From: Crocosphaera sp. UHCC 0190
GTDB lineage: Bacteria > Cyanobacteriota > Cyanobacteriia > Cyanobacteriales > Microcystaceae
Reading direction: 5' to 3'
NCBI RefSeq assembly: GCF_034932065.1
Contig: NZ_JAYGHP010000017.1
Coordinates: 1-64,000, forward strand
DNA length: 64,000 bases
The stretch's first letter is position 1; each line of letters opens with the position of its first letter. Below, piece by piece: positions 52,849 through 61,110 of this stretch. The notes below the pieces were generated by a model that had not been told where the DNA came from, did not search any database, and was given only the letters and a program-made list of their open reading frames with translations. A program made the position numbers and the translations under genes.

Positions 52849-54609
52849 ATGGCAACTGCAAGACTCCGACAACTGGCCGCTTATCTTCGTCCCCATTGGC
52901 GAATCGTTACCCTAGGAATGGTGTCCCTTTTAGTTGCTAATGGGTTAGGGGTTTATATTCCTTTATTAATTCGAGATAGTATTGATGATTTACGGGAAAT
53001 TTTGAGTTTTAATTTTAATCAAGTTTTACGATCTGTTATCCTCATGTTTATTCTAGCTTCAATTATGTGGGGAATTCGGATGTTATCTCGTCTCTTTATT
53101 TTTGGCATTGGACGAGATGTAGAATTTGCTTTAAAACAACGAATTTTTGAGCATTTATTGACCCTAGAACCCGCCTATTTTGCCACGAATACCTCTGGAG
53201 ATTTAATCAACCGCGCGACCAGTGATGTAGACAATATTCGCCGTTTGGTGGGGTTTGCTTTACTAAGTCTAGCAAATACAATTTTTGCCTATGCTTTGAC
53301 ACTTCCCGTCATGTTATCTATTAATGTACGCTTAAGTTTATTAGCGGTTGCTGTTTATCCTTTAATGTTAATTACGGTACAAGTATTTAGTGGGAAACTG
53401 CAAGAACAACAATTGAGAGTACAACAAAAACTTTCCGATCTCAGTGAATTAATTCAAGAAGATATGAGTGGCATTGCTTTAATTAAAATTTATGCCCAAG
53501 AAGAGAATGAAAGACGGGCTTTTGCTCAGAAAAATAGCCAGTTACTCACGGCTAATTTAACCCTAGCTAAAACCCGAAATTTTTTGTTTCCTTTAATTGA
53601 AGGATTGTCCTACATTAGTTTATTATTATTGTTAATTTTTGGCACATCAGCCATTAATCAAGGTATAATTAGCATTGGGGATTTTGTCGCTTTAATTATC
53701 TTAGTAGAAAGATTAGTTTTTCCCACAGCTTTATTAGGATTTACCATTACAGCTTATCAACGAGGAGAGGTTAGTGTTGATCGGGTAGAGGCTATTTTTG
53801 AGGCAGAATCAAAGATTAAAAATACAAAAGAAAGTCAAAATTTATCAAAACAAAAAGTTCAAGGAGAAATCAAGTCCCGGCATTTAAGTTATACTTATCC
53901 TGGCAGTAACACCCCGGCATTAAACAATATTAATTTTACCATTCATCCAGGGGAAACCGTAGCAATTGTCGGAGAAATTGGGTCAGGGAAATCAACGTTA
54001 GCCAATAGTTTACCCCGTTTGTTAGAAATCGAAAAAGGACAAATTTTTCTCGATGGTTATGACATTACTGAGTTAGAATTAGAAGGGTTACGAGAAGCGA
54101 TCGCCTATGTTCCCCAAGACAGCTTTTTATTCAGCACAACTATTCTTAATAATCTTCGTTATGGCGATCCTTTAAAAGAACAATTTGAAGTAGAATATGC
54201 GGCTAAACAAGCCCAAATTCATGAAGAAATTATCAACTTTCCTCAACAATATGAAACCCTAGTGGGAGAGAGAGGAATTACTTTGTCAGGGGGACAAAGA
54301 CAACGGACAGCATTAGGCAGAGCTTTGTTAATGAATGCTCCTGTTTTAATCTTAGATGATGCCCTTTCTAGTGTTGATAATAAAACTGCAACACAGATTT
54401 TAGAGAGTTTGTCAGGGGAGAAGAAAAAAACGGTTATTTTTATCTCTCATCAACTATCTGCTGCTGCCCAAGCTGATAGAATTTTAGTAATGGATCAAGG
54501 TAAAATTGTTCAAATAGGAACCCATGCAACCCTATTAAATGAACCAGGAATCTATCAATCTTTATGGAAACAACATCAGTTAGAAGAGAGTTTATCTGAT
54601 GCTATTTAA
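52849..54609 (+). CDS. ABC exporter half-transporter (fused membrane and ATPase domains)
   Basis: A 586-residue exporter: six-helix membrane domain (about 15-305) then ATPase (about 340-575) with Walker A GEIGSGKST, signature LSGGQRQR and Walker B ILDDALSSVD. The residue after Walker B is Asp, where active sites usually have Glu; this occurs in heterodimeric exporters with one degenerate site. No partner half-transporter is next to it. Substrate unknown. It converges with the second LuxR regulator, overlapping by 8 bp at the stops. Confidence 0.88.
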   Translation: MATARLRQLAAYLRPHWRIVTLGMVSLLVANGLGVYIPLLIRDSIDDLREILSFNFNQVLRSVILMFILASIMWGIRMLSRLFIFGIGRDVEFALKQRIFEHLLTLEPAYFATNTSGDLINRATSDVDNIRRLVGFALLSLANTIFAYALTLPVMLSINVRLSLLAVAVYPLMLITVQVFSGKLQEQQLRVQQKLSDLSELIQEDMSGIALIKIYAQEENERRAFAQKNSQLLTANLTLAKTRNFLFPLIEGLSYISLLLLLIFGTSAINQGIISIGDFVALIILVERLVFPTALLGFTITAYQRGEVSVDRVEAIFEAESKIKNTKESQNLSKQKVQGEIKSRHLSYTYPGSNTPALNNINFTIHPGETVAIVGEIGSGKSTLANSLPRLLEIEKGQIFLDGYDITELELEGLREAIAYVPQDSFLFSTTILNNLRYGDPLKEQFEVEYAAKQAQIHEEIINFPQQYETLVGERGITLSGGQRQRTALGRALLMNAPVLILDDALSSVDNKTATQILESLSGEKKKTVIFISHQLSAAAQADRILVMDQGKIVQIGTHATLLNEPGIYQSLWKQHQLEESLSDAI

Positions 54610-55303
54610 TAAGATTATGATCCAAGGCAAACCTCACTAATTCAGCGCGGTTGCTGGTTTCTGTTTTTCGTAATAAACTACTTACATATTTCTCGATAGT
54701 TCGGGGACTCAGATGAAGTTTTTGACCAATTTCTCCGTTAGAAAGTCCGGTAGTTAATAAGTCGAGAACTTCTGTTTCCCGTGTGGTTAATTGTAAAAAA
54801 TCGAGTTCTGCTTGAATTGAAATTTTAGCAGCTTCTTCTCGCGCTAAATCTTTTTGATTTTGGGCATTTTTTTCAGAAAAACGCCATTCAGATTGAACAA
54901 TTTGCGATCGCTCTAATAAATTGCGAATAACTGCCTTTAATTCCTCCATTTCAAAGGGTTTAGGCAAATAGAGATCACATCCCACCTGATATCCCTGAAT
55001 TCTTTCGTCTGTGGTACTACATTCCGTTAAAAAAATCACAGGTAACAGACGAAATTCAGGCCGTTGTCGCAATTCTCTGACTAAGGTATAACCGTCCTTT
55101 TGGGGCATTTTGATATCAGACACCAACAAGTGAGGACGATAAGTTTGGACAAGGGAGAGAGCCTCTTGTCCATTTTGGGCAGAAATCACCGCATAACCCT
55201 GGAGTTCTAGGTAATCTTTGACAGCAACGCGAATTCCTAGGTCATCATCAGCAATTAAAATCAATAAAGGCATAGGTTGAGTCTGTCTCATTACCCCTAA
55301 CAT
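54602..55303 (-). CDS. NarL/LuxR-type response regulator (paralog of 42711-43406)
   Basis: A 233-residue orphan response regulator. Receiver: LIADDDLGIR, phospho-Asp in LLVSDIKMPQKDGYT, and LPKPFEME with the conserved Lys. A coiled linker follows, then LuxR HTH LTTRETEVLDLLTTGLSNGEIG (near 170-232). Linker and HTH align well with the protein at 42711-43406, so the two are paralogs. The true start may be 55273 (MPLLILIADDD), as the first residues are unusual. No kinase nearby. Confidence 0.88.
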   Translation of the reverse strand: MLGVMRQTQPMPLLILIADDDLGIRVAVKDYLELQGYAVISAQNGQEALSLVQTYRPHLLVSDIKMPQKDGYTLVRELRQRPEFRLLPVIFLTECSTTDERIQGYQVGCDLYLPKPFEMEELKAVIRNLLERSQIVQSEWRFSEKNAQNQKDLAREEAAKISIQAELDFLQLTTRETEVLDLLTTGLSNGEIGQKLHLSPRTIEKYVSSLLRKTETSNRAELVRFALDHNLIK

Positions 55304-55368
55304 ATCATTTTTTTGTCTTGCCTGGAGACTGTGAGGTGTTTAATCGCAATTATTATTAATTATAGAAG

Positions 55369-55590
55369 TCATTTAATATCAATAAAACTAAAAATTTTAT
55401 CGGCATCCGATGATGATAAACGGATTACCTGTTGCTGTTTAATCACTGCTTGTGCTTCTTTAACTGCCGCAGATATTAGAAATTGGTTTAAGGTTGCCCC
55501 TGTCAAGTCTGCCGCCTTTTGTAAGGTTTCTTTGACTGATACAGGAACCCTAGTGGTGACACGGACATTATTAGGCAAGGGACTTGACAT
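55369..55590 (-). CDS. DUF1778 (TacA-like) ribbon-helix-helix antitoxin-type protein, C-terminally short
   Basis: A protein of about 73 residues from ATG 55590 (a longer frame starts 55602). The ribbon-helix-helix part reads NVRVTTRVPVSVKETLQKAADLTGATLNQFLISAAVKEA. TacA/DUF1778 antitoxins then carry a toxin-binding C-terminal tail ending in a PPEPN-type motif; here the protein stops at DKIFSFIDIK. No GNAT toxin gene follows. It is an orphan or degraded antitoxin, or a repressor reused for other purposes. Confidence 0.7.
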   Translation of the reverse strand: MSSPLPNNVRVTTRVPVSVKETLQKAADLTGATLNQFLISAAVKEAQAVIKQQQVIRLSSSDADKIFSFIDIK

Positions 55591-55689
55591 TTTAGTTATC
55601 ACAAAGCTCGTTTTATCTTAACACTCACGGTGTCATTTTGTCACCAAATTTCCTTATTAGAACTAATCCAAATCAGATATTTTCATTTT

Positions 55690-55717
55690 GTAGGGGCAAT
55701 TCATGAATTGCCCCTAC
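55690..55717. repeat. 28-bp perfect palindrome, AATTCATGAATT family, copy 3
   Basis: Half site GTAGGGGCAATTCA and its exact complement. Relative to 2403-2432, T-to-C in one arm is matched by A-to-G in the other, so the pairing is preserved. It lies 5 bp past the YlqD gene stop on the minus strand. Confidence 0.7.
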
Positions 55718-55722
55718 TGATC

Positions 55723-56172
55723 TTAAATATCGCCGCGAATTTCTTCTACAACCCCATCCCGAAGGACAATTTCAACATTCAATTTTTTGACTAAATTATC
55801 TCCTTGTTCGAGACGGAAAAAGCTTTCCATTTGTGCTTGTACAACCTCTTGATCCAATTCTAATAATTGAACTTGCTGCATTTGTTGCAAAAATTGGTTT
55901 TTCCGTTCTAGAAACTCACTTTTTTTCTGGTTAACTTGAATTTGAATATTGTCAATTTGTTGGGAAACTTCGGGCCCTGGGGGAGAAATACTTTGTTTTT
56001 GAATTTCAGAGATCGCCCGTTGTCCTTGCATTTCTAATTGTTGCATTTGGCCATCAATTTGGGTAATCTGTGCTTGCAGTTGTTGCTGCATTTCTTCTTT
56101 CCAGCGAGTCGTAACAATTACCTTGACATTGATTGGCCGTTTTAGCATTAAGCTGGTGTTTGCTTCATCCAT
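55723..56172 (-). CDS. YlqD-family protein
   Basis: A 149-residue cytosolic protein of the YlqD family. It starts LMLKRPINVKVIVTTRWKEEMQQQL, has a long coiled coil (about 25-115) and a small C-terminal beta domain, NLVKKLNVEIVLRDGVVEEI. The family occurs in Firmicutes and cyanobacteria, with no known role. It follows aas by 60 bp on the minus strand. Confidence 0.85.
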   Translation of the reverse strand: MDEANTSLMLKRPINVKVIVTTRWKEEMQQQLQAQITQIDGQMQQLEMQGQRAISEIQKQSISPPGPEVSQQIDNIQIQVNQKKSEFLERKNQFLQQMQQVQLLELDQEVVQAQMESFFRLEQGDNLVKKLNVEIVLRDGVVEEIRGDI

Positions 56173-56232
56173 AATTCGTCTATCCTTTAGTTAACTTCGT
56201 TATTTTCTAATGATTTTGGCCAGTTTAGTCAT

Positions 56233-58149
56233 CTAAGAATTAAACATCCCGTCAATCATACCCTGATACCGTTCCGTCACCACAGGACGTTTAACTTTTA
56301 AAGTTTGAGTCATCATGCCATTTTCAGAAGTAAAAGGTTCTAAAATTAATTCAAATACCTTTATTTGGTCATCAGCGCGGTATCCTGGGCGATTTTTAAC
56401 CTCTCGGTTTAATTCTTGACGGAATAAGTCTTGAACAGGTTTCCCATAAAGATCACTGTTAACAACCTCTTCCTTGGATGCTTCTTGAGCAGGTAAATTG
56501 AGGGTAATTTGTTGGGTTTTTCCCCAAGTTTGCAATGCGTCTAAATTGGGTACAATTAAAGCCCCTAATGCTTTTTGATCCTGTCCCACCAACATGATTT
56601 GATCGATATAGGGACTCCTGATACAAGCGTCTTCAATGGGTTGGGGTTCGATATTTTCCCCATTACTTAAGACAATGGTATCTTTGGCCCGTCCGGTAAT
56701 TACTAAATCATTCAGGGGAGTGATCCATCCCAAGTCCCCACTATCAAACCATCCTTGGGGATCGATCGCTTTGGCCGTTGCTTCGGGTTTTTTATAGTAT
56801 CCTTGCATTACTTGGGGGCCACGAATCAAAACAAGTCCGGTTTTCCCTTGGGGTAAGGGTTCGCGGGTATCAGGGTTAACAATGCTTATTTCTGTACCAG
56901 GAATGGGTTGACCAGAAGATCCCCGTAGGTTATGACTATGGGTGCGGGCATTGGTGACGGGAGAGGTTTCTGTCAGGCCATATCCCACTAAAACCGGAAG
57001 GTTGACAATTTCGTAAAAGTTATCAAGATGTTTGGCCAGGGAACCTCCCCCACTAACCAAGGTTTCCATATTGCCTCCTAAACCATCCCGAATTTTCTGA
57101 TAGACTAATTTATCCCCCAAGCCGTGTAATGGGGCGAGGAAAGCGGCTTTAAGTTGCGCTGTGAACCGTTCTAGGGCAGAGGCATCAAAGTGATCTAAGC
57201 TTAAATTATTAGCAATGCGTCGTGACAGGATGAAGGTTTCTGAGATATTTAAGAAAAATTGCACAATTTTTTGTTGGGTGGGACTTTGATCCCTGAATTG
57301 CTTCTGAATACCTTCATAAAGAGAATCCCAAAGACGGGGAACTCCCACCATGTGATGGGGTTTAAAACGTTTTAAATCTGTCTTAAAGTTGCGGATATTG
57401 GTATAAATGAGGGTGCATCCTTGGGACAATAGAAAATATTCGCCACTGCGTTCGTAGGAATGCCAAGAGGGTAAAATACTGAGGGCGCGATCGCCTGTTT
57501 TGGGTTCAATAACTGCATCTAAATTCTTGACTTGATGTAATAAGTTACCATGGGATAGCATCACCCCTTTGGGTTGTCCGGTGGTTCCAGAGGTATAAAT
57601 TAAAGTTGCTAAATCTTGGCTATTTTTGGAGACAGATTGTAAGCTATTTTCTGCCCCTAATTCCATCAATTGGCTATAGTTTAAGGTTTTGATGCTGTCT
57701 TCTGGGTTGGGTTTTTCATCACTCAAGAGGATGATTAATTGTAGGGGAATTTCGTCACAAAAACCGCGAATTTTGGCTAAGGTTTTCAGGTTTTCAATAA
57801 TCAGAATACGACTATCACTATCTCTGATAATATAGGCGATTTCATTGTGATCGGCTTGTGACGACCTGACGGCATTGGCTGCACCCGCTAACATTGAGCC
57901 TTGATCGGCAATAAACCAACGGGGACTATTATCAGCAATCAAACTTATTTTATCATCTGGAGTGACTCCCAGTGCCTGTAATCCGGCGGCAAATTTTTCT
58001 AGTTGTTGATATAACTGACTGTATGTAAGTTTAACTTCGGGCTTACTATGGGGGTCATGGAGAGCGACAATATCGGGGAACTTTTTAGCGGCGATCGCCC
58101 AGACTTCTGATAAAGCGTTAATGGCAGAATATTCAGGTATTGATGTCAT
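56233..58149 (-). CDS. aas: Long-chain acyl-ACP synthetase / acyl-CoA ligase type
   Basis: A 638-residue AMP-forming ligase. P-loop-like motif TLIYTSGTTGQPKGVMLSHG (near 185), LVGYGLTETSPVTNART (near 388) and the C-terminal GDLGWITPLNDLVITGRAKDTIVLSNGENIEP. In cyanobacteria this type (Synechocystis slr1609) acts as acyl-ACP synthetase that recycles free fatty acids at membranes; the ACP versus CoA specificity cannot be read directly. A HIP1 octamer lies within. It follows the OmpR regulator gene by 87 bp. Confidence 0.88.
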   Translation of the reverse strand: MTSIPEYSAINALSEVWAIAAKKFPDIVALHDPHSKPEVKLTYSQLYQQLEKFAAGLQALGVTPDDKISLIADNSPRWFIADQGSMLAGAANAVRSSQADHNEIAYIIRDSDSRILIIENLKTLAKIRGFCDEIPLQLIILLSDEKPNPEDSIKTLNYSQLMELGAENSLQSVSKNSQDLATLIYTSGTTGQPKGVMLSHGNLLHQVKNLDAVIEPKTGDRALSILPSWHSYERSGEYFLLSQGCTLIYTNIRNFKTDLKRFKPHHMVGVPRLWDSLYEGIQKQFRDQSPTQQKIVQFFLNISETFILSRRIANNLSLDHFDASALERFTAQLKAAFLAPLHGLGDKLVYQKIRDGLGGNMETLVSGGGSLAKHLDNFYEIVNLPVLVGYGLTETSPVTNARTHSHNLRGSSGQPIPGTEISIVNPDTREPLPQGKTGLVLIRGPQVMQGYYKKPEATAKAIDPQGWFDSGDLGWITPLNDLVITGRAKDTIVLSNGENIEPQPIEDACIRSPYIDQIMLVGQDQKALGALIVPNLDALQTWGKTQQITLNLPAQEASKEEVVNSDLYGKPVQDLFRQELNREVKNRPGYRADDQIKVFELILEPFTSENGMMTQTLKVKRPVVTERYQGMIDGMFNS

Positions 58150-58236
58150 AGGATTTAAGCTAGTAATCTTTTCCTCTATAGACTAGGGAATGATGGGGTT
58201 AATGTTCCCATGTTATCCTAAATTTTACTTATTCTC

Positions 58237-58941
58237 TTACTCATCTTCAAACTTATAACCCACCCCAACAACAGTTTTAATAAAGGTAGGATTTGCGGTA
58301 TCAGGTTCAATTTTTTTGCGTAATCTTCTCACATGAGTATCGACAACTCTTTCATCGCCAAAGAAGTCATTTCCCCAGAGTTTATCGATTAATTGAGTAC
58401 GATTCCATACCCTTCCAGGATAACTCATAAAGGTTGATAATAAATTAAATTCTAAGGTCGTTAATTCTAAGGTTTCTTCTCGGTTATTTTCTAATTTTCT
58501 GGTCGCAACATGACGATCTAAATCTACAATAAAGTGAGTAGTTTCATACACATTGTTTTGAGTTCCTCCATGACGTAAACTACGTCTTAATAAAGCGCGA
58601 ACTCTTGCGACTAATTCAATGGGACTAAAAGGTTTAACTAAATAATCATCGGCCCCGGTTGATAGTCCAATAACCCGATCAATTTCTTCTCCTTTTGCCG
58701 TTAACATTAAAATATAAGGATCTTTAGCCGTTAATTTTTGACGAATACGGGTACAAACTTCTAAACCATCTAATTTTGGTAACATTAAATCTAAGATAAT
58801 TAGTTCTGGTTCTTGTCTCTGAAATAATTCTAAAGCAGTTAACCCATCGTGAGCAACTTCACAAGAAAAAGATTCTCTTTCTAAGGTTTCTTTAATCAAT
58901 TTAGAAATTTCTATGTCATCTTCAACGATCAAAATTTTCAT
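58237..58941 (-). CDS. OmpR/PhoB-type response regulator
   Basis: A 234-residue regulator with a receiver (phospho-Asp in LIILDLMLPKLDGLE, about 51; conserved Thr and Lys in MLTAKG and YLVKPFSP) and an OmpR winged helix (about 130-232), LELTTLEFNLLSTF and ERVVDTHVRRLRKKI. It is neither RpaA nor RpaB by its N-terminus. No kinase is adjacent. Only 5 bp separate it from the PEP-mutase-like gene, an operon arrangement of unrelated functions. Confidence 0.88.
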   Translation of the reverse strand: MKILIVEDDIEISKLIKETLERESFSCEVAHDGLTALELFQRQEPELIILDLMLPKLDGLEVCTRIRQKLTAKDPYILMLTAKGEEIDRVIGLSTGADDYLVKPFSPIELVARVRALLRRSLRHGGTQNNVYETTHFIVDLDRHVATRKLENNREETLELTTLEFNLLSTFMSYPGRVWNRTQLIDKLWGNDFFGDERVVDTHVRRLRKKIEPDTANPTFIKTVVGVGYKFEDE

Positions 58942-58946
58942 GTACT

Positions 58947-59795
58947 TTACATCTCTAACTCCCTATATTTATCAACTTCGATTAAGTTTTTAAAGTCCTG
59001 AAATTGAAAATTATTATTCAAATTAACTGAACCTGTCACCTTCAACTGTTCAAAATATTGAGAAACTGCATGATTGGCACTTAATAATCCTGATAGGGCA
59101 AAAGCAACTAACTTAAATTCCATCTTTTCGAGTTCATTTACAGTCAAACAAGGGGTTTTTCCTCCTTCAATAATATTAGCTAATAAAGGAACATCAGGAA
59201 AATAGTTGACAATTTTTTCTAATTCTTCAATTGATTGAGGGGCTTCAATAAAAATAATATCTGCCCCTGCTTCTTGATATTGTTTACCTCGATTTAAGGC
59301 TTCATCAAGTCCATAAATTGCCCTGGCATCTGTTCTCCCAATAATCACTAAATTACTTTTATTTCTGGCTTTAACAGCAGCTTTAATCTTCTTGACCATT
59401 TCGACCGTAGGAATGACTCTTTTGCCTTCAAAATGCCCACATTTCTTGGGCCATTCCTGATCTTCTAAAATGATTCCTGCTGCCCCAAATTGCACCACAT
59501 CTTCAACAGTTCGTCTGACATTTAAGACATTACCATATCCTGTATCAAGGTCACAAATAACCGGAATATTAACAGATTTAATAATATTTCTGACCTGATT
59601 TAACATTTCTGTTGCTGTTAAAAACCCCATGTCAGGAAGACCAAGCAGGGAAGCAGAAATTCCAAATCCACTGGTAAAAATAAGAGGAAAACCTGCTTTT
59701 TGTGCTAACTTAGCCCCGATACAATCATAAACTGCTGGTGCAGCCAAAATTCCTGGTTTATCTAATAATTGACGTAACTGATTTGATGCAGTCAT
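58947..59795 (-). CDS. Isocitrate lyase / PEP-mutase superfamily enzyme
   Basis: A 282-residue beta/alpha barrel of the isocitrate lyase/PEP mutase superfamily (oxaloacetate decarboxylase or 2-methylisocitrate lyase-like). Conserved metal and loop elements: ICDLDTGYGN, GIILEDQEWPKKCGHFEGK (the KKCGH catalytic loop) and GRTDARAIYGLDEAL. Which C-C bond is cut is uncertain; in this group many members are oxaloacetate decarboxylases. It lies between rfbC (8 bp) and the OmpR regulator (5 bp) on the minus strand. Confidence 0.85.
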   Translation of the reverse strand: MTASNQLRQLLDKPGILAAPAVYDCIGAKLAQKAGFPLIFTSGFGISASLLGLPDMGFLTATEMLNQVRNIIKSVNIPVICDLDTGYGNVLNVRRTVEDVVQFGAAGIILEDQEWPKKCGHFEGKRVIPTVEMVKKIKAAVKARNKSNLVIIGRTDARAIYGLDEALNRGKQYQEAGADIIFIEAPQSIEELEKIVNYFPDVPLLANIIEGGKTPCLTVNELEKMEFKLVAFALSGLLSANHAVSQYFEQLKVTGSVNLNNNFQFQDFKNLIEVDKYRELEM

Positions 59796-59803
59796 AGGGA
59801 ATT

Positions 59804-60349
59804 TTAATCAAATAATTCTGCTTGTTTAAACGGTGTACCAACTTGATCTTTTTTGGATAAAATTGGTTCTTCTTTTAACTGCCAATCTATCCCAATATCC
59901 GGGTCATTCCAAAGCATTGATCTTTCATATTGTGGGGCATAATAATCGGTGGTTTTGTATAAAAATTCTGCGACATCAGATAAGACTAAAAAACCGTGAG
60001 CAAACCCTTCAGGAACCCAAAATTGTCGTTTATTTTCTGCACTGAGAAGACATCCCACCCATTGACCAAAGGTAGGGGAATTTTTGCGAATATCAACCGC
60101 AATATCTAATACTTCTCCTACCACAACTCTCACTAATTTGCCTTGGGGTTGTTGAATCTGATAATGTAATCCTCGGAGGACATTTTTTAAGGAACGGGAA
60201 TGATTATCTTGAACAAAATTGACTTCATATCCTGTTGCTTCCGTAAAGGCTTTATGATTATAACTTTCATAAAAAAAGCCCCTTTCATCACCAAAAACAC
60301 GCGGTTCAATAATTAGGACATCAGGAATTTTAGTCGGTGTTACGTTCAT
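59804..60349 (-). CDS. rfbC: dTDP-4-dehydrorhamnose 3,5-epimerase
   Basis: A 181-residue cupin epimerase making dTDP-4-keto-L-rhamnose. The active-site His is in LRGLHYQIQQPQGKLVRVV, with AVDIRKNSPTFGQW and the catalytic Tyr region LYKTTDYYAP following. Full family length. The other rhamnose genes (rfbA, rfbB, rfbD) are not nearby, so it is separated from its pathway. It is the first gene of a tight minus-strand run. A composite palindromic repeat lies 38 bp upstream of its start. Confidence 0.92.
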   Translation of the reverse strand: MNVTPTKIPDVLIIEPRVFGDERGFFYESYNHKAFTEATGYEVNFVQDNHSRSLKNVLRGLHYQIQQPQGKLVRVVVGEVLDIAVDIRKNSPTFGQWVGCLLSAENKRQFWVPEGFAHGFLVLSDVAEFLYKTTDYYAPQYERSMLWNDPDIGIDWQLKEEPILSKKDQVGTPFKQAELFD

Positions 60350-60386
60350 TGTGAGATCTGATTAAAGTAGTAAGTAAGTAAGTCAA

Positions 60387-60447
60387 TCAGTTTGTAGTAG
60401 GCTTTTAAAAGCTTACTATGAGGGCTAAAGCCCCCACTACAAACTGA
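60387..60447. repeat. Composite palindromic repeat with two inner hairpins
   Basis: Outer arms TCAGTTTGTAGTAGG and its near-complement CCCACTACAAACTGA (one mismatch) enclose two smaller palindromes, GCTTTTAAAAGC and GGGCTAAAGCCC. It lies between the YrdC-like gene end and the rfbC start (both minus), so it follows a stop codon like several other repeats here. Confidence 0.65.
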
Positions 60448-60451
60448 TATA

Positions 60452-61105
60452 TTAAACAGAAACAGTTACCCAATTTTGCAATTCTTCCCATCCTAACCCT
60501 TGTCGAATAATAGCAGGAGGATTGGAAGTCATATCAACAATGGTTGAAACTTCAAAACCCGGTTCTAAGTCATTATCAATAATCAGATCAACCTGATTTT
60601 CAAAAATGTCAAATAGTTTGGCTTTTTCTAAGTCAAGGGTAGGAAATTCTCCATCTTCATCAGGTAAATGGGCAGAAGTAGAAATAATAGGATTACCTAA
60701 CTCTTTTAAAATTACCTGACAAATTGGATGATCAGGAACTCGAATTCCTGTAGTTTTCCGTTTAGGACTCATCACCAATTTTGGCACAAGTTTAGTCGTG
60801 GGAAGCAAAAAAGTGTAAGGGCCAGGAACCACCCTTTTCATAATACGATAAGCTTCATCTGTAACTGCCGCATATTCGGCAATATTTGAGAGAGAAGAAC
60901 ACAAAAATGTCAGGGGTTTATCATTAGATAATTGCTTTAATTGCCGAACCCGTTGCACTCCCGATTTACTATTGAGATCGCAACCAATCGCGTAAACTGT
61001 ATCTGTAGGATAAAGCATGATCGCCCCTTTTCTGAGGGCATCACAAATTTCCTCAATGCGACGAGGTTGGGGATTATGGGGATGAAGATCGTAGAGGATA
61101 GCCAT
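60452..61105 (-). CDS. YrdC/Sua5/YciO-family L-threonylcarbamoyladenylate synthase-like protein
   Basis: A 217-residue protein of the YrdC family. It has the ATP/threonine site pattern MLYPTDTVYAIGCDLNSKSGVQRVRQLKQLSNDKPLTFLCSS and GPYTFLLPTTK, and ISTSAHLPDEDGE in the third conserved block. Members make threonylcarbamoyl-AMP for t6A tRNA modification; this one looks closer to YciO, for which the activity is less certain. Its start codon lies five bases from that of the divergent larC, so each promoter must lie inside the other gene. Confidence 0.85.
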   Translation of the reverse strand: MAILYDLHPHNPQPRRIEEICDALRKGAIMLYPTDTVYAIGCDLNSKSGVQRVRQLKQLSNDKPLTFLCSSLSNIAEYAAVTDEAYRIMKRVVPGPYTFLLPTTKLVPKLVMSPKRKTTGIRVPDHPICQVILKELGNPIISTSAHLPDEDGEFPTLDLEKAKLFDIFENQVDLIIDNDLEPGFEVSTIVDMTSNPPAIIRQGLGWEELQNWVTVSV

Positions 61106-61110
61106 AGTTT

